Source: Mytilinidion resinicola (taxonomy: Eukaryota; Ascomycota; Dothideomycetes; Mytilinidiales; Mytilinidiaceae). Taken from it: a stretch of DNA of 64,000 nt. The translations under genes and the position numbers were made by a program. Each line of letters begins with the position of its first letter. Position 1 is the first letter of the stretch. Below, in pieces: positions 34,018-43,988 of this stretch. The stretch covers positions 34,917 to 98,916 of the forward strand of contig NW_022985449.1 in NCBI RefSeq assembly GCF_010093595.1. Direction: 5' to 3'. The notes under the pieces are model-generated. The model did not search any database, was not told where the DNA came from, and worked only from the letters and a program-made list of their open reading frames with translations.

Positions 34018-34637
34018 AATCCCCCGGGCGTTCGCTAGTGAAGCGATAGAATGCTCAAATCGAGCCATGAATAATATTGCATCCTAGAAAATTATGATTC
34101 GAATATTCTATCCACAATTTGACCTAGTCTCTGAACTCTGTAAATTATCTGCTATATTCTGCGTGCAACGTTAGCTTGATCTAAGGTAGTAGCGGGGTAC
34201 TTCTGTACACGACCGTGTGCCGTATCTCTTGGCCCGCCCCACGAGTCATTCTTTTCCCATCACGCAATTCACTGCCACGGTCACAACATCTTATTAGTCT
34301 TTCGGCTTTCTCTAGGTTTTAGAGTGTAAAATCGGAGAAAGCATGGAGTACGGCTGAATGATTTAGCTATGCTCCACAGCTTCATGACTCTCGGCCTACT
34401 GAGACGACCCACAAGTTAAAGTGGGATTCCAATACTCACGTTCATAGCGGCTACTGGAAATCGGATGATATTGATAGCGTCGAGCAACCTCGGAGTGGCC
34501 GCGCTCAAGAGACCTCGGAAGCATGGTCCGTCAAACAGCGATAGACATTCGAATTTGGCGCGAGGCAAAAAGCTGCGATACCTCGAGTTCGCCTGGGTAT
34601 TCACCGGTCAAAGGATACGCTGCTTCGCACGGTAACC
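34018..34637. other. Intergenic, terminator and promoter DNA
   Basis: 620 bp between two genes on the same strand. AT-rich at 34,060-34,160, as expected for a fungal 3' UTR. No domain-bearing frame, repeat or RNA gene was seen. Confidence 0.5.
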
Positions 34638-35900
34638 ATGTCATCATCATTTTCTTCCATCCCTACCATTGATTATGGTCGACTCAAGAATCCGACAACG
34701 AAAGCCGCAGAACTCATCAAACTACGTGATGCCATCTTCGTTGTTGGCTTTCTCTACCTCGTGGATTCGGGGCTGGAGCCATTAATAAAGAGAACTCATG
34801 ACGCGTTGCCATGGGTATTTTCATTACCCGCCGAAGTGAAGGAGAAGTCCAATATGCGCAACTCGCCGGCATTCCTGGGATACACTCAGCTGGGATCCGA
34901 GACGACAGCAGCGCAGACTGATCTCAGAGAGGTAAGCCGACAACTTTTTCGCTGATGCATGTCAATGAGGCCAACTCCTTCGACCTTTGACTCGAGGTTT
35001 CGTTTATAGTTGGATTTTTTGCAGCCTAACGCATTGTTGCAGCAATTTGATTTCGGAACCTCCGTTGAAGCAAAAACGACAGCCGACGAACCGCGGTGGA
35101 CAGGGTTAGAAGGGCCTAGCCAGTTTCCAGCCAATCCCGAGGTAAAAGCCTTCGTAACGCGATATCTAATGGCAATGCATTCACTCTCTAGATCTTTCTT
35201 GAGGCTGGTGGGAGAATCGTTATCACTCCCGCCAACCACGTTTGACGGGTTCCTGGGTGATATGGATAGGCTCAAGTTTGTAAAGTACCCGCCCGCGGCT
35301 CCAGGATTGCAAGGGGTGGGCCCTCATAAAGATTCGACGGGGCTCTTTACATTTCTTTCGCAAGATAATGTCGGGGGTCTCGAGGTGCTCAATAAAGATG
35401 GCGACTGGATTCCAGTGCCGCCCGTGGAAGGAAGTCTAGTCGTCAACATTCAACAGGGCTTTGAAGCGATTACTGGTGGTATTTGCGGAGCGACAACGCA
35501 TCGGGTGATTGTGCGTTGGCTGTACCTGCGTTTGATCCAAGGGCTAATCTTTGCTAGGCTCCGACAGACGTGACTCGCTATAGCATTCCGTTCTTCCTTG
35601 GTGTCCGGTTGGATCTAACCTTAGATCAATTGAAGGAGTCAGCAGCTCATATTACTGCGAAGATTCCTGTGACGGATGATCGGAAGAAAAGGGCAGTGGA
35701 CGTGCCCAGCGAGTTCCTTTCCCCGCAATATTCTTGTGTAAGTTTTCATGTCTGAACGGGTGGATAAAAGATGGTTGGCTGATTCGTCTGAATAGTTCGG
35801 AGAGGCTCAGTTAAGAAACAGGGTGCTTAGCCATCCAGACGTGGGGAAGAGATGGTATCCGGATCTTTATGAAAGGTATTCAAATGAGGTACTGGGTTGA
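34638..35900 (+). CDS. Isopenicillin-N-synthase-like 2-oxoglutarate/Fe(II) oxygenase
   Basis: Four exons (34638-34931, 35043-35504, 35558-35737, 35796-35900) give 346 residues. The N-terminal DIOX_N part has SIPTIDYGRL, FLYLVDSGL and FSLPAEVKEK. The catalytic part has GVGPHKDSTGLFTFL (His at 35325, Asp at 35331), VVNIQQGFEAITGG, the distal His in GATTHR (35499), and RYSIPFF, where Arg and Ser bind 2-oxoglutarate. The family includes IPNS, ACC oxidase, gibberellin oxidases and many fungal enzymes of unknown role. No NRPS or other backbone gene is nearby, so this is not a penicillin-type cluster. Intron 1 is 111 bp, longer than most here; its acceptor was chosen to preserve QFDFG. Confidence 0.87.
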
Positions 35901-37017
35901 ACATCGATGTGTCAATGGTATCTTCGCGTCCAGTATAGGCATAATCTTCGGCTTGTGCCGGCTGGCATCCTAGGGTAATTGAAAATTTGCGCCTCTCTGA
36001 AGGATTCTGTAAATAACATTGGTAGTACTCTTCAGGTAGCCGAATAGGAAATTGAGTCTTCGGAAAGTGCGTGTCCTGTGAGCCAGCAGCTGTGCTAGTT
36101 AGTCTCTTAGCCTTCGTCGTGTCGTCTTGGGAAATTATTTTGATATCCTCATCAGAAAGTTCCGATCTGTCGGCGTATTTGAGTCGCGGTGCCCCTTTCG
36201 TGAGTCCTGCATCCCGATGACAAAGAGGGAGCTGAGGGGACTGGACTTCTTCGCTTGCTGATCACGGAGCTTGCACGTAGGAGCACTTAGCTGAGCTTAG
36301 TCTCAGCAGGCTATGTTTCAAGAACGTAAGAGAGGAGAACCGGAGAAGAGGATGCGGAGATATTGGTATGCCGCGGGCAGATGATTTTCCGCACCGCGAA
36401 ACCTCGGCATCCAGCATCGCGACCTGACTTCGACCAAGGCCCAACTCTTAAACCGCAACAGCTTCCCATCCTACTGCAATTGTACCTGGCTTCGAGCTCA
36501 ACGTCCACACGACTGCCGCCATCAGATTCTGTGGCACAGTGTGCATCCGGGGTTAAAGATGGGGGTGAGGTGACGGCGAGTCTCGCGACGTTAATACCTT
36601 GGAAGGACTCTTTTTTTGCGGGTTCGAATCGCGCTTGGTTCATTCTTATTTTGTTCTTCTTGAGCAAGCAAGTACTAGGTGTGCAACCCCTTTTTACCAC
36701 CTATGCGACATTTTCTACATAATTGAACTACGAGAGAACTCTACCGATTCCATGGTCACGTGATATTCAAAGGACTAGCTCCCCACCGCCTATCCAAAGA
36801 CCGTAAAACCCACAGCAGGGTTCGAGAAGAGATGGTTTTGAATGGCTCAACTTATTGGCCCGACGCCTATACTTGCGTCGGCCTTCTCACGGCTCTCAAC
36901 CGACCTCAAGCTGGAAGTCTTCGATTTCGTGCGGTCGAAGATCGACCAAGGCAATGCACGCCTTGTGAGTTGGGTACGTGAGCCCTTTAAGGCAGGGTAT
37001 TCCAGCGAACGGAAGTC
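35901..37017. other. Intergenic with a tRNA-like relic and an unproven frame
   Basis: Near 36,639-36,650 there is a perfect RNA polymerase III B-box type sequence (GGTTCGAATC) in an imperfect T-arm, but no matching acceptor stem was found. A plus-strand frame at 36,842-37,183 (LSTDLKLEVFDFVRSK) could be a small gene, but it overlaps the minus-strand F-box gene and has no domain. Nothing else is supported. Confidence 0.4.
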
Positions 37018-37521
37018 CTATCGGGATCTTACCTTGAAGCGCTTCACGGCAGAAAACGCCGAGTACATGTTGCTTCCGTTCCTGAATCCCGAATGCTTTC
37101 TTAGGAACGGAATCAAACGTGTTGCCGTCACAATGTTTAAATTTAGTTTGCGCACCCTCTTCACAAGCCCAGGATTTCTTTGAAGAACGTTGAAAAGGGC
37201 TTCTAGTCGACGCAGCTCCCTTCTTCTCTGGCCCAATAATCCGGGATACGGAGTGAAACCAACGTCTCGAAACAAGATTTCTTGAGCACACTTGGCGAAC
37301 TTCCTAGATACTTGGGAGAAACGAGCTAGATCATTTCTGTCTTCCAAAGCCGAAGGGTTGTCCGCATTCAATAGTTTACAGGCTTCGTAGTAGCGCTCAC
37401 ACCGACACCTAAAGTTTGACAGGATGATGACCAGAATTTCATCCGGAAGATCTCCTAGACGAGTCGAATTTGGCGGTGCAACAGCTAGAATGCCCGCGGT
37501 TGAGGGCCGAGCATCATCCAT
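37018..37521 (-). CDS. Short F-box protein
   Basis: The frame from ATG 37521 gives 167 residues. LGDLPDEILVIILSNF near residue 20 is a clear F-box start, followed by LARFSQVSRKFAKCAQEILFRDVGF. F-box proteins recruit targets to SCF ubiquitin ligases. After the F-box, RRLEALFNVLQRNPGLVKRVRKLNL resembles the start of the LRR-like region in larger fungal F-box proteins, but the protein stops soon after, so it may be truncated. A possible donor (AAG/GTAAGA at about 37,025) near the end could join another exon; I could not define one. An upstream in-frame extension (to 37,731) exists, but the shorter start fits. It is related to the broken gene at 38,552-39,662. Confidence 0.6.
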   Translation of the reverse strand: MDDARPSTAGILAVAPPNSTRLGDLPDEILVIILSNFRCRCERYYEACKLLNADNPSALEDRNDLARFSQVSRKFAKCAQEILFRDVGFTPYPGLLGQRRRELRRLEALFNVLQRNPGLVKRVRKLNLNIVTATRLIPFLRKHSGFRNGSNMYSAFSAVKRFKVRSR

Positions 37522-38551
37522 ATCGTGATCTGTGGCTGGTATCCAGGTCGTCTTGCCCCGAAAAAAGGTAGAGGCTAGCCAAAGTTGAAAGAATGCGAAG
37601 ATGTCGACGGAAAGAATAGTTTTTCGAAGGTAGGATACTCCACATTTTGTTCTACAGGCTATGTATGTGTGGAGTGGTAGTGTTACCGTGGTTAGCCGTG
37701 CTGAAGGTATTATAGCGAGGAATACACACAATCATAATCTCATTACGGGCATGTGACCGACTTCGGTGCTACTAACCTTCTACTACATCAATCATTAGGG
37801 AGATATGAGCGGGGAAGTAAGCACCATTGTATGCACCATCAGGTCATAAGATTAGGCACATAATTATACCACTGCTCGGGCGCCAACTCCGCTCGCTCGA
37901 CACCACTGTGAGAAGTAGTTCTAGCCTAGCTAGCAGGTAGTCGGTGGTTCAAAAGGCAACTTTCTTTCTACTGCATCGGGCCTGACATCGTATTTAGAGT
38001 CTCAAAAGCCCCAAGAGGCACCCCAAGTAGTGACAGCAGTAGTGCCCAAACTTATGTCCTAGTACTGCCAGGATGATACCACAAAGTCTACAAGGAAAAG
38101 GCTACGGAAGGGGGAAAATAATGGCCGAAGGTGAGATCTTCAGCCAAAAACACGATGTATTATCATAGGCTTTTCTCCAAGCTTCCATGTCTGGCATATA
38201 TGAAGCCACAAACTAATTGTACGCCCGACAAATTTTACGATGGGAACAACTTCTTAGTAGCCTAATGAGTTCTAAAATGTGGTGATTCGATCTATTCTAG
38301 CCTGTCCCCCTCCGACAGGCATACTCGTTTCCTTGGAGAAGTCGTTGTCAGAGGCAGAGATGTCGTATCAAGGGAGAAGCTGAACTCCGGCTGCCTCAAA
38401 CCTTTCTATCAACCCAAATCTCTCCATCTCCCGCCGACAATGCTCTTCGCACCTATGATAACGGTACCGAGGGGTATCTTTTTCGCGAATGTGTGCGAGA
38501 AGAATGCGCCGCAGATAGGGAAAGCGATCACCCGCAAGCTCTAAGGTGAAC
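37522..38551. other. Intergenic, nothing recognised
   Basis: About 1 kb of moderate AT content between the two F-box-type loci. Small frames only. No repeat copy, RNA gene or conserved motif that I can defend. Confidence 0.45.
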
Positions 38552-39662
38552 TCAGAGAGTAATACTTAGACCAAATGAGTCCCCGATTGGGCCAAGAAGC
38601 ATCGTAGGGTAGTTGATAAGTTGAACAAATGTACTCCAGGGTCGGAACCATAACTGCTCGAGTGACCTAGGCAGTCTTTGCGCAAGTGCTTGCCCTACAA
38701 GCTCGCGGTTAGGCGGGTTTTCAACCCAGTTGATGAGACAGCTGCTGTCGACATCGAGGACGCGCAAACACTCGAAGTGAGCGAATGACGCCGGAGTATC
38801 GGCAAAGACATGTATCGTGATGTGCTGCAGTGTCTTGCTGCTCATCGCCAGGTCATCCACAGCCATCTGAGGGCTGATATCTCCGAGATGTCCGACATCC
38901 CGATCCAGGCTCAAAAAAAAAGCGCTGTAGCGCTTTGAAGCGGATGATGTCAGGCTCACAATAGGCATAATGATTCGCTCCCAGAATGCTAATTTCTGCG
39001 ACATTTGAATCGTATCGCTTCCCGAGTATATGCCGCCCCGGATTTCCCTTATAGTAGCCATTGAAATCAAACTCGAGCCTCTGTAGGGAAGGGAGAGACA
39101 TGAGTGATGCATTCGAGTCCAGCGCAGGTAACTGGAAATGAGAAGGAAGGCAAAGAAGGCTTTCCGAAATGCCATAAATATCGAGCACCTTCAATGATCA
39201 CAGAATTGGTCTCGAGGGGAGCAAGGCAAGTGTAGAGAGTAGCGGTATTGCGCCGCAAAGACCCAATTCGAGTCTCCGCACGTTCGGTACCAAAGCCAAA
39301 AGGCCAGCACCTAAGGCCTCATACGCAATCTGAGAATTCGTTTCTCCGGTATGCGGATTTGATGCCTCCAGCCAAGCCAGCTTCGTCTCCCGTGGCAGGC
39401 TCAGCTCTTCCACAAGGTCCGACAAGACACGTTCGACGGTGGCGATTTCGGCGCGGTAATTATAGTCAAAGTGATCGAAAAGATTGAAGTGTAGGCTCTT
39501 GACCTTCCTAGCAAGTCCTGGATGCCGGTGTAGTACCATGAAGAGACGCGCTAGTCGAAGTGGCTCCTGTGAGGGCATGAATGGTGGAAAAAGACACGTA
39601 GTATTGTGCGGCGACAAAATTAAAGTTGGAGCCCAACCATGGTGCTGTGTCTCGCCACACAC
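38552..39662 (-). pseudogene. F-box/LRR-type gene broken by a stop and a frameshift
   Basis: The minus-strand reading starts with LRLARLFMVLHRHPGLARKV, the same segment as in the neighbouring F-box gene, then VRRLELGLCGAIPL and ALLPSRPIL. A TGA at 39,195-39,197 interrupts; the same frame continues with KVLDIYGISESLLCLP, LPSLQRLEFDF and IIRFKALQRFF. At a run of nine A (38,913-38,921) the frame must shift by one to continue as SLDRDVGHLGDISP, KTLQHITIHVF and RSLEQLWF. The stop fits CGA to TGA. The N-terminal F-box itself was not found here. Either this is a decayed paralog, or the homopolymer shift is a sequencing error and only the stop is real. Confidence 0.65.
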
Positions 39663-40032
39663 GTCTCTGCCACCGTTTATGGTGTCTCATGGTAATTTTA
39701 TACTGCCGGTTCAGACGGAAGTCCGCCTTTTGAACAACTGATATACTCATCAAGCCGCCCCAGACAGCGGTAGAGAAGTGTACACACTGCAGAGATTAGA
39801 AGTGTCGACCAGGATTTCTGAAAATACTACGAGACACCACAAGCAGTGGCAGAATAGTGTGCGAATATCTATGACGAGCCACAATAGATCACGAGCAGAA
39901 CATTCCCAAATATGGCGCTATCTGTATGAGAGCGGCAATTAATGACTAATTACACACTCGGTTTGGAAGAAGCATAGAAATTTTAAGGCGAAAACGGATA
40001 GATATGCGAAACAAAGCCATCCTTTCGGAAGA
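39663..40032. other. Intergenic with a possible degenerate MITE fragment
   Basis: At about 39,812-39,860, ggatttctgaaaatactacg followed by acaagcagtggcagaatagt resembles the right half of the inverted-repeat element found at 46,852, 49,883 and 52,489. The left half is not clear. Confidence 0.4.
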
Positions 40033-43000
40033 TTAAAGAAACAGAGCCACCCTGCCAATTAACCAGAAGATGCTCTGATCCATTGCTACATTACGAGCGC
40101 CCCCAGTAAATATCGCTAGCGGGCTCGATAATGTTGCAGTCGGTGATGTTCCATTCATGCTGTGTGAAATGTGATATGTCGGGGATTCAAGCGCTGATAC
40201 AGAGGGGACAGCTAGTGAATCCGAAGTCAAAGGCGAGGGCACTTCGCCGGCGCAGGTAGGGCACGGTCCATAGATTTCAGAAGCCGAGAATGCCTCTGGC
40301 GAAACGTTGGAGGCCGGGAACGTGGACACGGTCTCAGAAGGATACAGTGCGACTGCATTAGATTCAGTCCATTGGATGGCCGCGGTGGTAGAACAACCCG
40401 GTAGGCCTGCTATGCTTGTGCCCTCAACGGTCGTAGACGTCCCTCCATAAATACACTTTTCTCCGCCACAATGGGGCGTGATTACCGGGAGAGGCACGTG
40501 GCAGCCCGAATAACATGGAACGTGGATCGTGGTAGTGACAGTTGAAGTCGAGTATGATGTGCTATCCCCAGTAGTAATCGGGCACGAGGAGTAGTAGATA
40601 ACAGTTCTGTAAACGGATGTTAGCAATAAAGTATCGGTATGTTAGTCTGCAGTTCATACCTTGTCAAAGTTGTCACCGCAGACTCATGGGTGGGAGCGGG
40701 CTGGGTTTTGTCACACGAAGAAGAAATCGGTGTGGGTGTAACATATAGTCCGGACGAGTTGTGATAAGACCGCGTACTGGCGGAGGGAGTGATCAGTGTA
40801 GGCGTCAGACCGCCCGTCGAGTTCGTAAAGGAAGCGTAACTGTTGGTACTGGTAGAGCTAGTTGGCAGTGTAAAATTGGTGAAAATATAGCTGCTAGTGC
40901 TCGTTTCACTATCATCGGGTGGCAGTGTCATGTTGGTTGAATTCGACACAGGGATACTGGTCAGTATTCCAGGGAGAACTCGTTGATAAGCGGCGCCGGA
41001 TACGTCTTCTCCAGTGAGATAGACATTGAAGGGCACGGCTGGAATCGTTATGAAGCCGAAAAGATAATTCTTGGGAACATGATATTCGTCCTCTCCCGAA
41101 CCAGCGTGGACGTCCACGATGTTAAGTACATCCCCAGTCAATGAGCGTACCTCAATACCGGCAGATTTGTAGTCTCCGGAGATCACAGCGCGCGAGATGA
41201 TTGAAGATGCCCTAGTCGGAGTGTCTGCGAGAGGGAAGAGGCCAATGTGTCTGCTGCCGCGAAATTCAAGGAGCTCAAAAATCGCCATTCGTAGGTCGCT
41301 TTTCACGAAGACGGTCAAATCGACCGCCTCATCACCTTCAACTTCTACGGTCCATTCGCCAGCTGTGGGGTTGAGAACGGTGATGAAAACACCATTGGCA
41401 ATAGATACGGATGACACTCCGGGATCTGTAAGCTTGAAATCCGATCCAGCAGGCACAGAAAGATTCAATGTCGAACCGCCGCTCATCGCAATAGTGATGC
41501 TCTCAGCTTCAGAGTCAACCGGAAAGCTATGCGTCAGCAATCGAGCTGCTTCCCTCTTCAGCGCCGGGGCCGACGCAGGGTGGTGAGCCGTTAGAATTTG
41601 GACAATGTTCTCCTGAATGATTGCCGTCGCGAGATCTGCCGTCCTCCCTGCATCAGCTGTACTGAGGAAGTTGACTAAGCGACCACCCGTCTGTGCCGTG
41701 ACGAGATCAAATCCTTCTGGGGTCGAGCACTCGCTAATGAACTGGAAGACTGTAATCTGAGTGCTCTTGTCGCTGGCCATCTTTGCCACACCAGGTGCCG
41801 TGTCGGCGTCTTTTGCAGCAGCATCTGTCCACAGGAACATTTGGCCACTTCCTGGCATTCTTTGAATAGCGTTCATGAGCCCGCCCATCGCTAGCTCTGG
41901 GCAATCGTCACCGCCACTGCCCCAAGAGCTGAGATTGCTGCAATGAATTGATCTGCATCATCGAAAAAGTTGGCAACGGGGACGAAGGGGTCATTGAACG
42001 GAGCAAGTACAAAAACACTGGGTGCGTCGAGAGTGCCTCTTCGGTCGTTGACGATCTTGATAGTAGCATTACGGACACCAGCGATGACGCTGCCCATACT
42101 TCTAGTAGTGTCGATCACAAAGGCGAGAGTTGGCCCAAGGCCGTATAGTAACCGAAGTAGTGCGCAAACCTTCCGTTCCGTGTTGCCACACATGTCGTCT
42201 GCTAGCTCATCGAGATACTTGTCCGTTGCCTTTTCAGCTAGGTTTGCGGCGATCTTATGGTTGAACCAATGCGGACTGTAGAATGACGAGCTGGTGTCCT
42301 TGCATATCCCTTCAAGGCCAAAAGCGTCTCTGTCGAATGGACCTCCATGGCTACATTTGCCTCGTGGTTTGTGAGTGTGTATAGCTTCGTTGGAGCCAAA
42401 GTATCCGGTTGTGAGATATCCTCCGCCGCTGGCGAATGAGTCAAGAAGGTTCGCTCTGCATTCGGGATTCTTAACAGCGGGAGCGACGATCATGCACACC
42501 GCTGTCTTCTTCTTACTTGGTTGCGACATGGGGTCGTGAGCAACCACCTTAGCTCTGCATTTGTCCGCCTTCTCGGTTTGTTCCGCAGTGTTCGTCTTGA
42601 ACAAGGTATCGTATGTACAGTTCTGGCACGTTTCGAGGTCACCCGCGAGAGGAATTCCGAACTCTCCCCCTTTCAACGGAAGCCCAATTGCTTCATTGAT
42701 AGTATCGGTGTTTCCTAGTTCGACCCAGTTGGACTGCGAACAGAAGTCTTGGAGGGTATGTAGCACTCTGCCATGCTCTCGCGTGGCTATGAGGTTTCCG
42801 GCTTTGAGATAGACGATGACTTCCTGCTTTTTTGCTACCAGACGTTCGTTGCCTGCCTCAAAGGACTCGTCGTCGAAATGACAGTGTGGTTTTTCAGCTT
42901 CCTCCAGATAGTCGTTGTGATCATCCACAGCCATGGATCCATCGGTGATGGCCTTCCTCGCATCGTCCATGGATTTGGTGGATTTCTTCAGGTCAAAGTA

Positions 43001-43273
43001 GACGGGATACCTGCTCATGATAGCAGCAGCAGAAATGCCTTCGTGCGGTCTACCATATTCGCTGACATAGTTCTGCCCATCTACTCCCTTGAGCCAATCG
43101 TAGCCAGGCAAAGGGTGGCCTAGCACCAGCGACCACGAAGGGTTGAAGGTGGAGGAGAAATGAGCCAAGGAGAGTAAAATTGACCCTAAACGAGTGGCTT
43201 GCATTGATAGCATCTTGGCACTGATGCTCAAGCGAATGACTAGGAGAAAAAAATGAATAGAGATAGAATGCAA
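40033..43273 (-). pseudogene. Secreted VWA protein with Het-C-like region, one-base frameshift
   Basis: The predicted exons are 43273-40660 and 40606-40033 (53-bp intron). The protein starts with a hydrophobic signal segment, then a Het-C-like part (KPHCHFDDESFEAGNERL, HGRVLHTLQDFCSQSNWVEL), a von Willebrand A domain (LAFVIDTTRSMGSVIAGVR, a MIDAS-like DxTxS, and LAPFNDP), a beta-rich part, and a long Ser/Thr-rich stalk with many N-glycosylation sites ending in a weak hydrophobic tail (possible GPI anchor). The layout resembles VWA7/hemicentin-like proteins. Near 41,920-41,923 (GGGG on the minus strand) the frame needs one more G: ISALG must continue as GSGGDDCPE, the conserved VWA step. Both halves stay open for hundreds of codons, so a sequencing error or a very recent mutation is likely. 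Alternative ATG at 43,213. Confidence 0.75.
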
Positions 43274-43988
43274 TTTTAAACATGGACAGGAAGCTTATGT
43301 ATAAAAGAGTAGTCGATCTAGCATCTGGAAGTTGAGTTCTCACCATCACCATGGCGCGCTCAATACGCCGTCGGTCCCCCCCATCTCCGTAATTGTTGAT
43401 CGTGCGGCTGAAGTGGCAGATTCTGTGGTACCAACATTTAATTACTCTAAATCTTCATGAGACAGGTCTTGCCCTAAGAAGGCAGCAAGATCAGCGTGTG
43501 GCTTTCCGTGCGACTACTCAATGAATGCAGGTAGAACTTACGCCTGCGACTATACCGTATGAAACATCATATGACCCGACAGCGCGACTGGACACGAGCT
43601 CGCAACCATTGATGAACTTTGTTGATGAACTCTTCTCGTGTCTTAAGCCTCAGATTCCACGAGACGATTCAGCTGAAAGCATTTCTTGCGCAGCATATCT
43701 ATAAACGAAGTCGCCGTTGCCCTTGAGGCTGAAATCCGGTGAAGGTCGCTGCGGAATGGCTTTCACCAAGGAATCTCCCAAGAAAGTGATCCGAATCTGG
43801 GCCAGTCCGGGCAAGGCGCGTCCTATCTAGAATCCTGCCAAGCTCGGCATACTCAGGCTTGCTGAAGGGTGCCAATATTTGCTCAGGATTGCATAGCTCC
43901 ATGGCACACGGTGTGCCCACTTTCTCGCACCCAAGTCCTCCATAACCGGCCTCTAGAATAGCGGCCCCAATAGTGCATCCACAACCTC
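43274..43988. other. Intergenic, nothing recognised
   Basis: Between two minus-strand genes. A 97-codon minus frame at 43,699-43,992 overlaps the end of the DUF3176 gene and has no domain. No repeats seen. Confidence 0.45.

Noticed and set aside
28960..35900. A secondary-metabolite gene cluster (reductase, transporters, two 2OG oxygenases)
   Set aside because: There is no PKS, NRPS, terpene synthase or other backbone gene; the genes fit catabolism or are unrelated.
34638..35900. Isopenicillin N synthase itself
   Set aside because: Only the general DIOX_N/2OG-FeII fold is shared, and no ACV synthetase is near.
36842..37183. Plus-strand 113-codon gene
   Set aside because: It overlaps the F-box gene in antisense and shows no domain; kept only as a remark.
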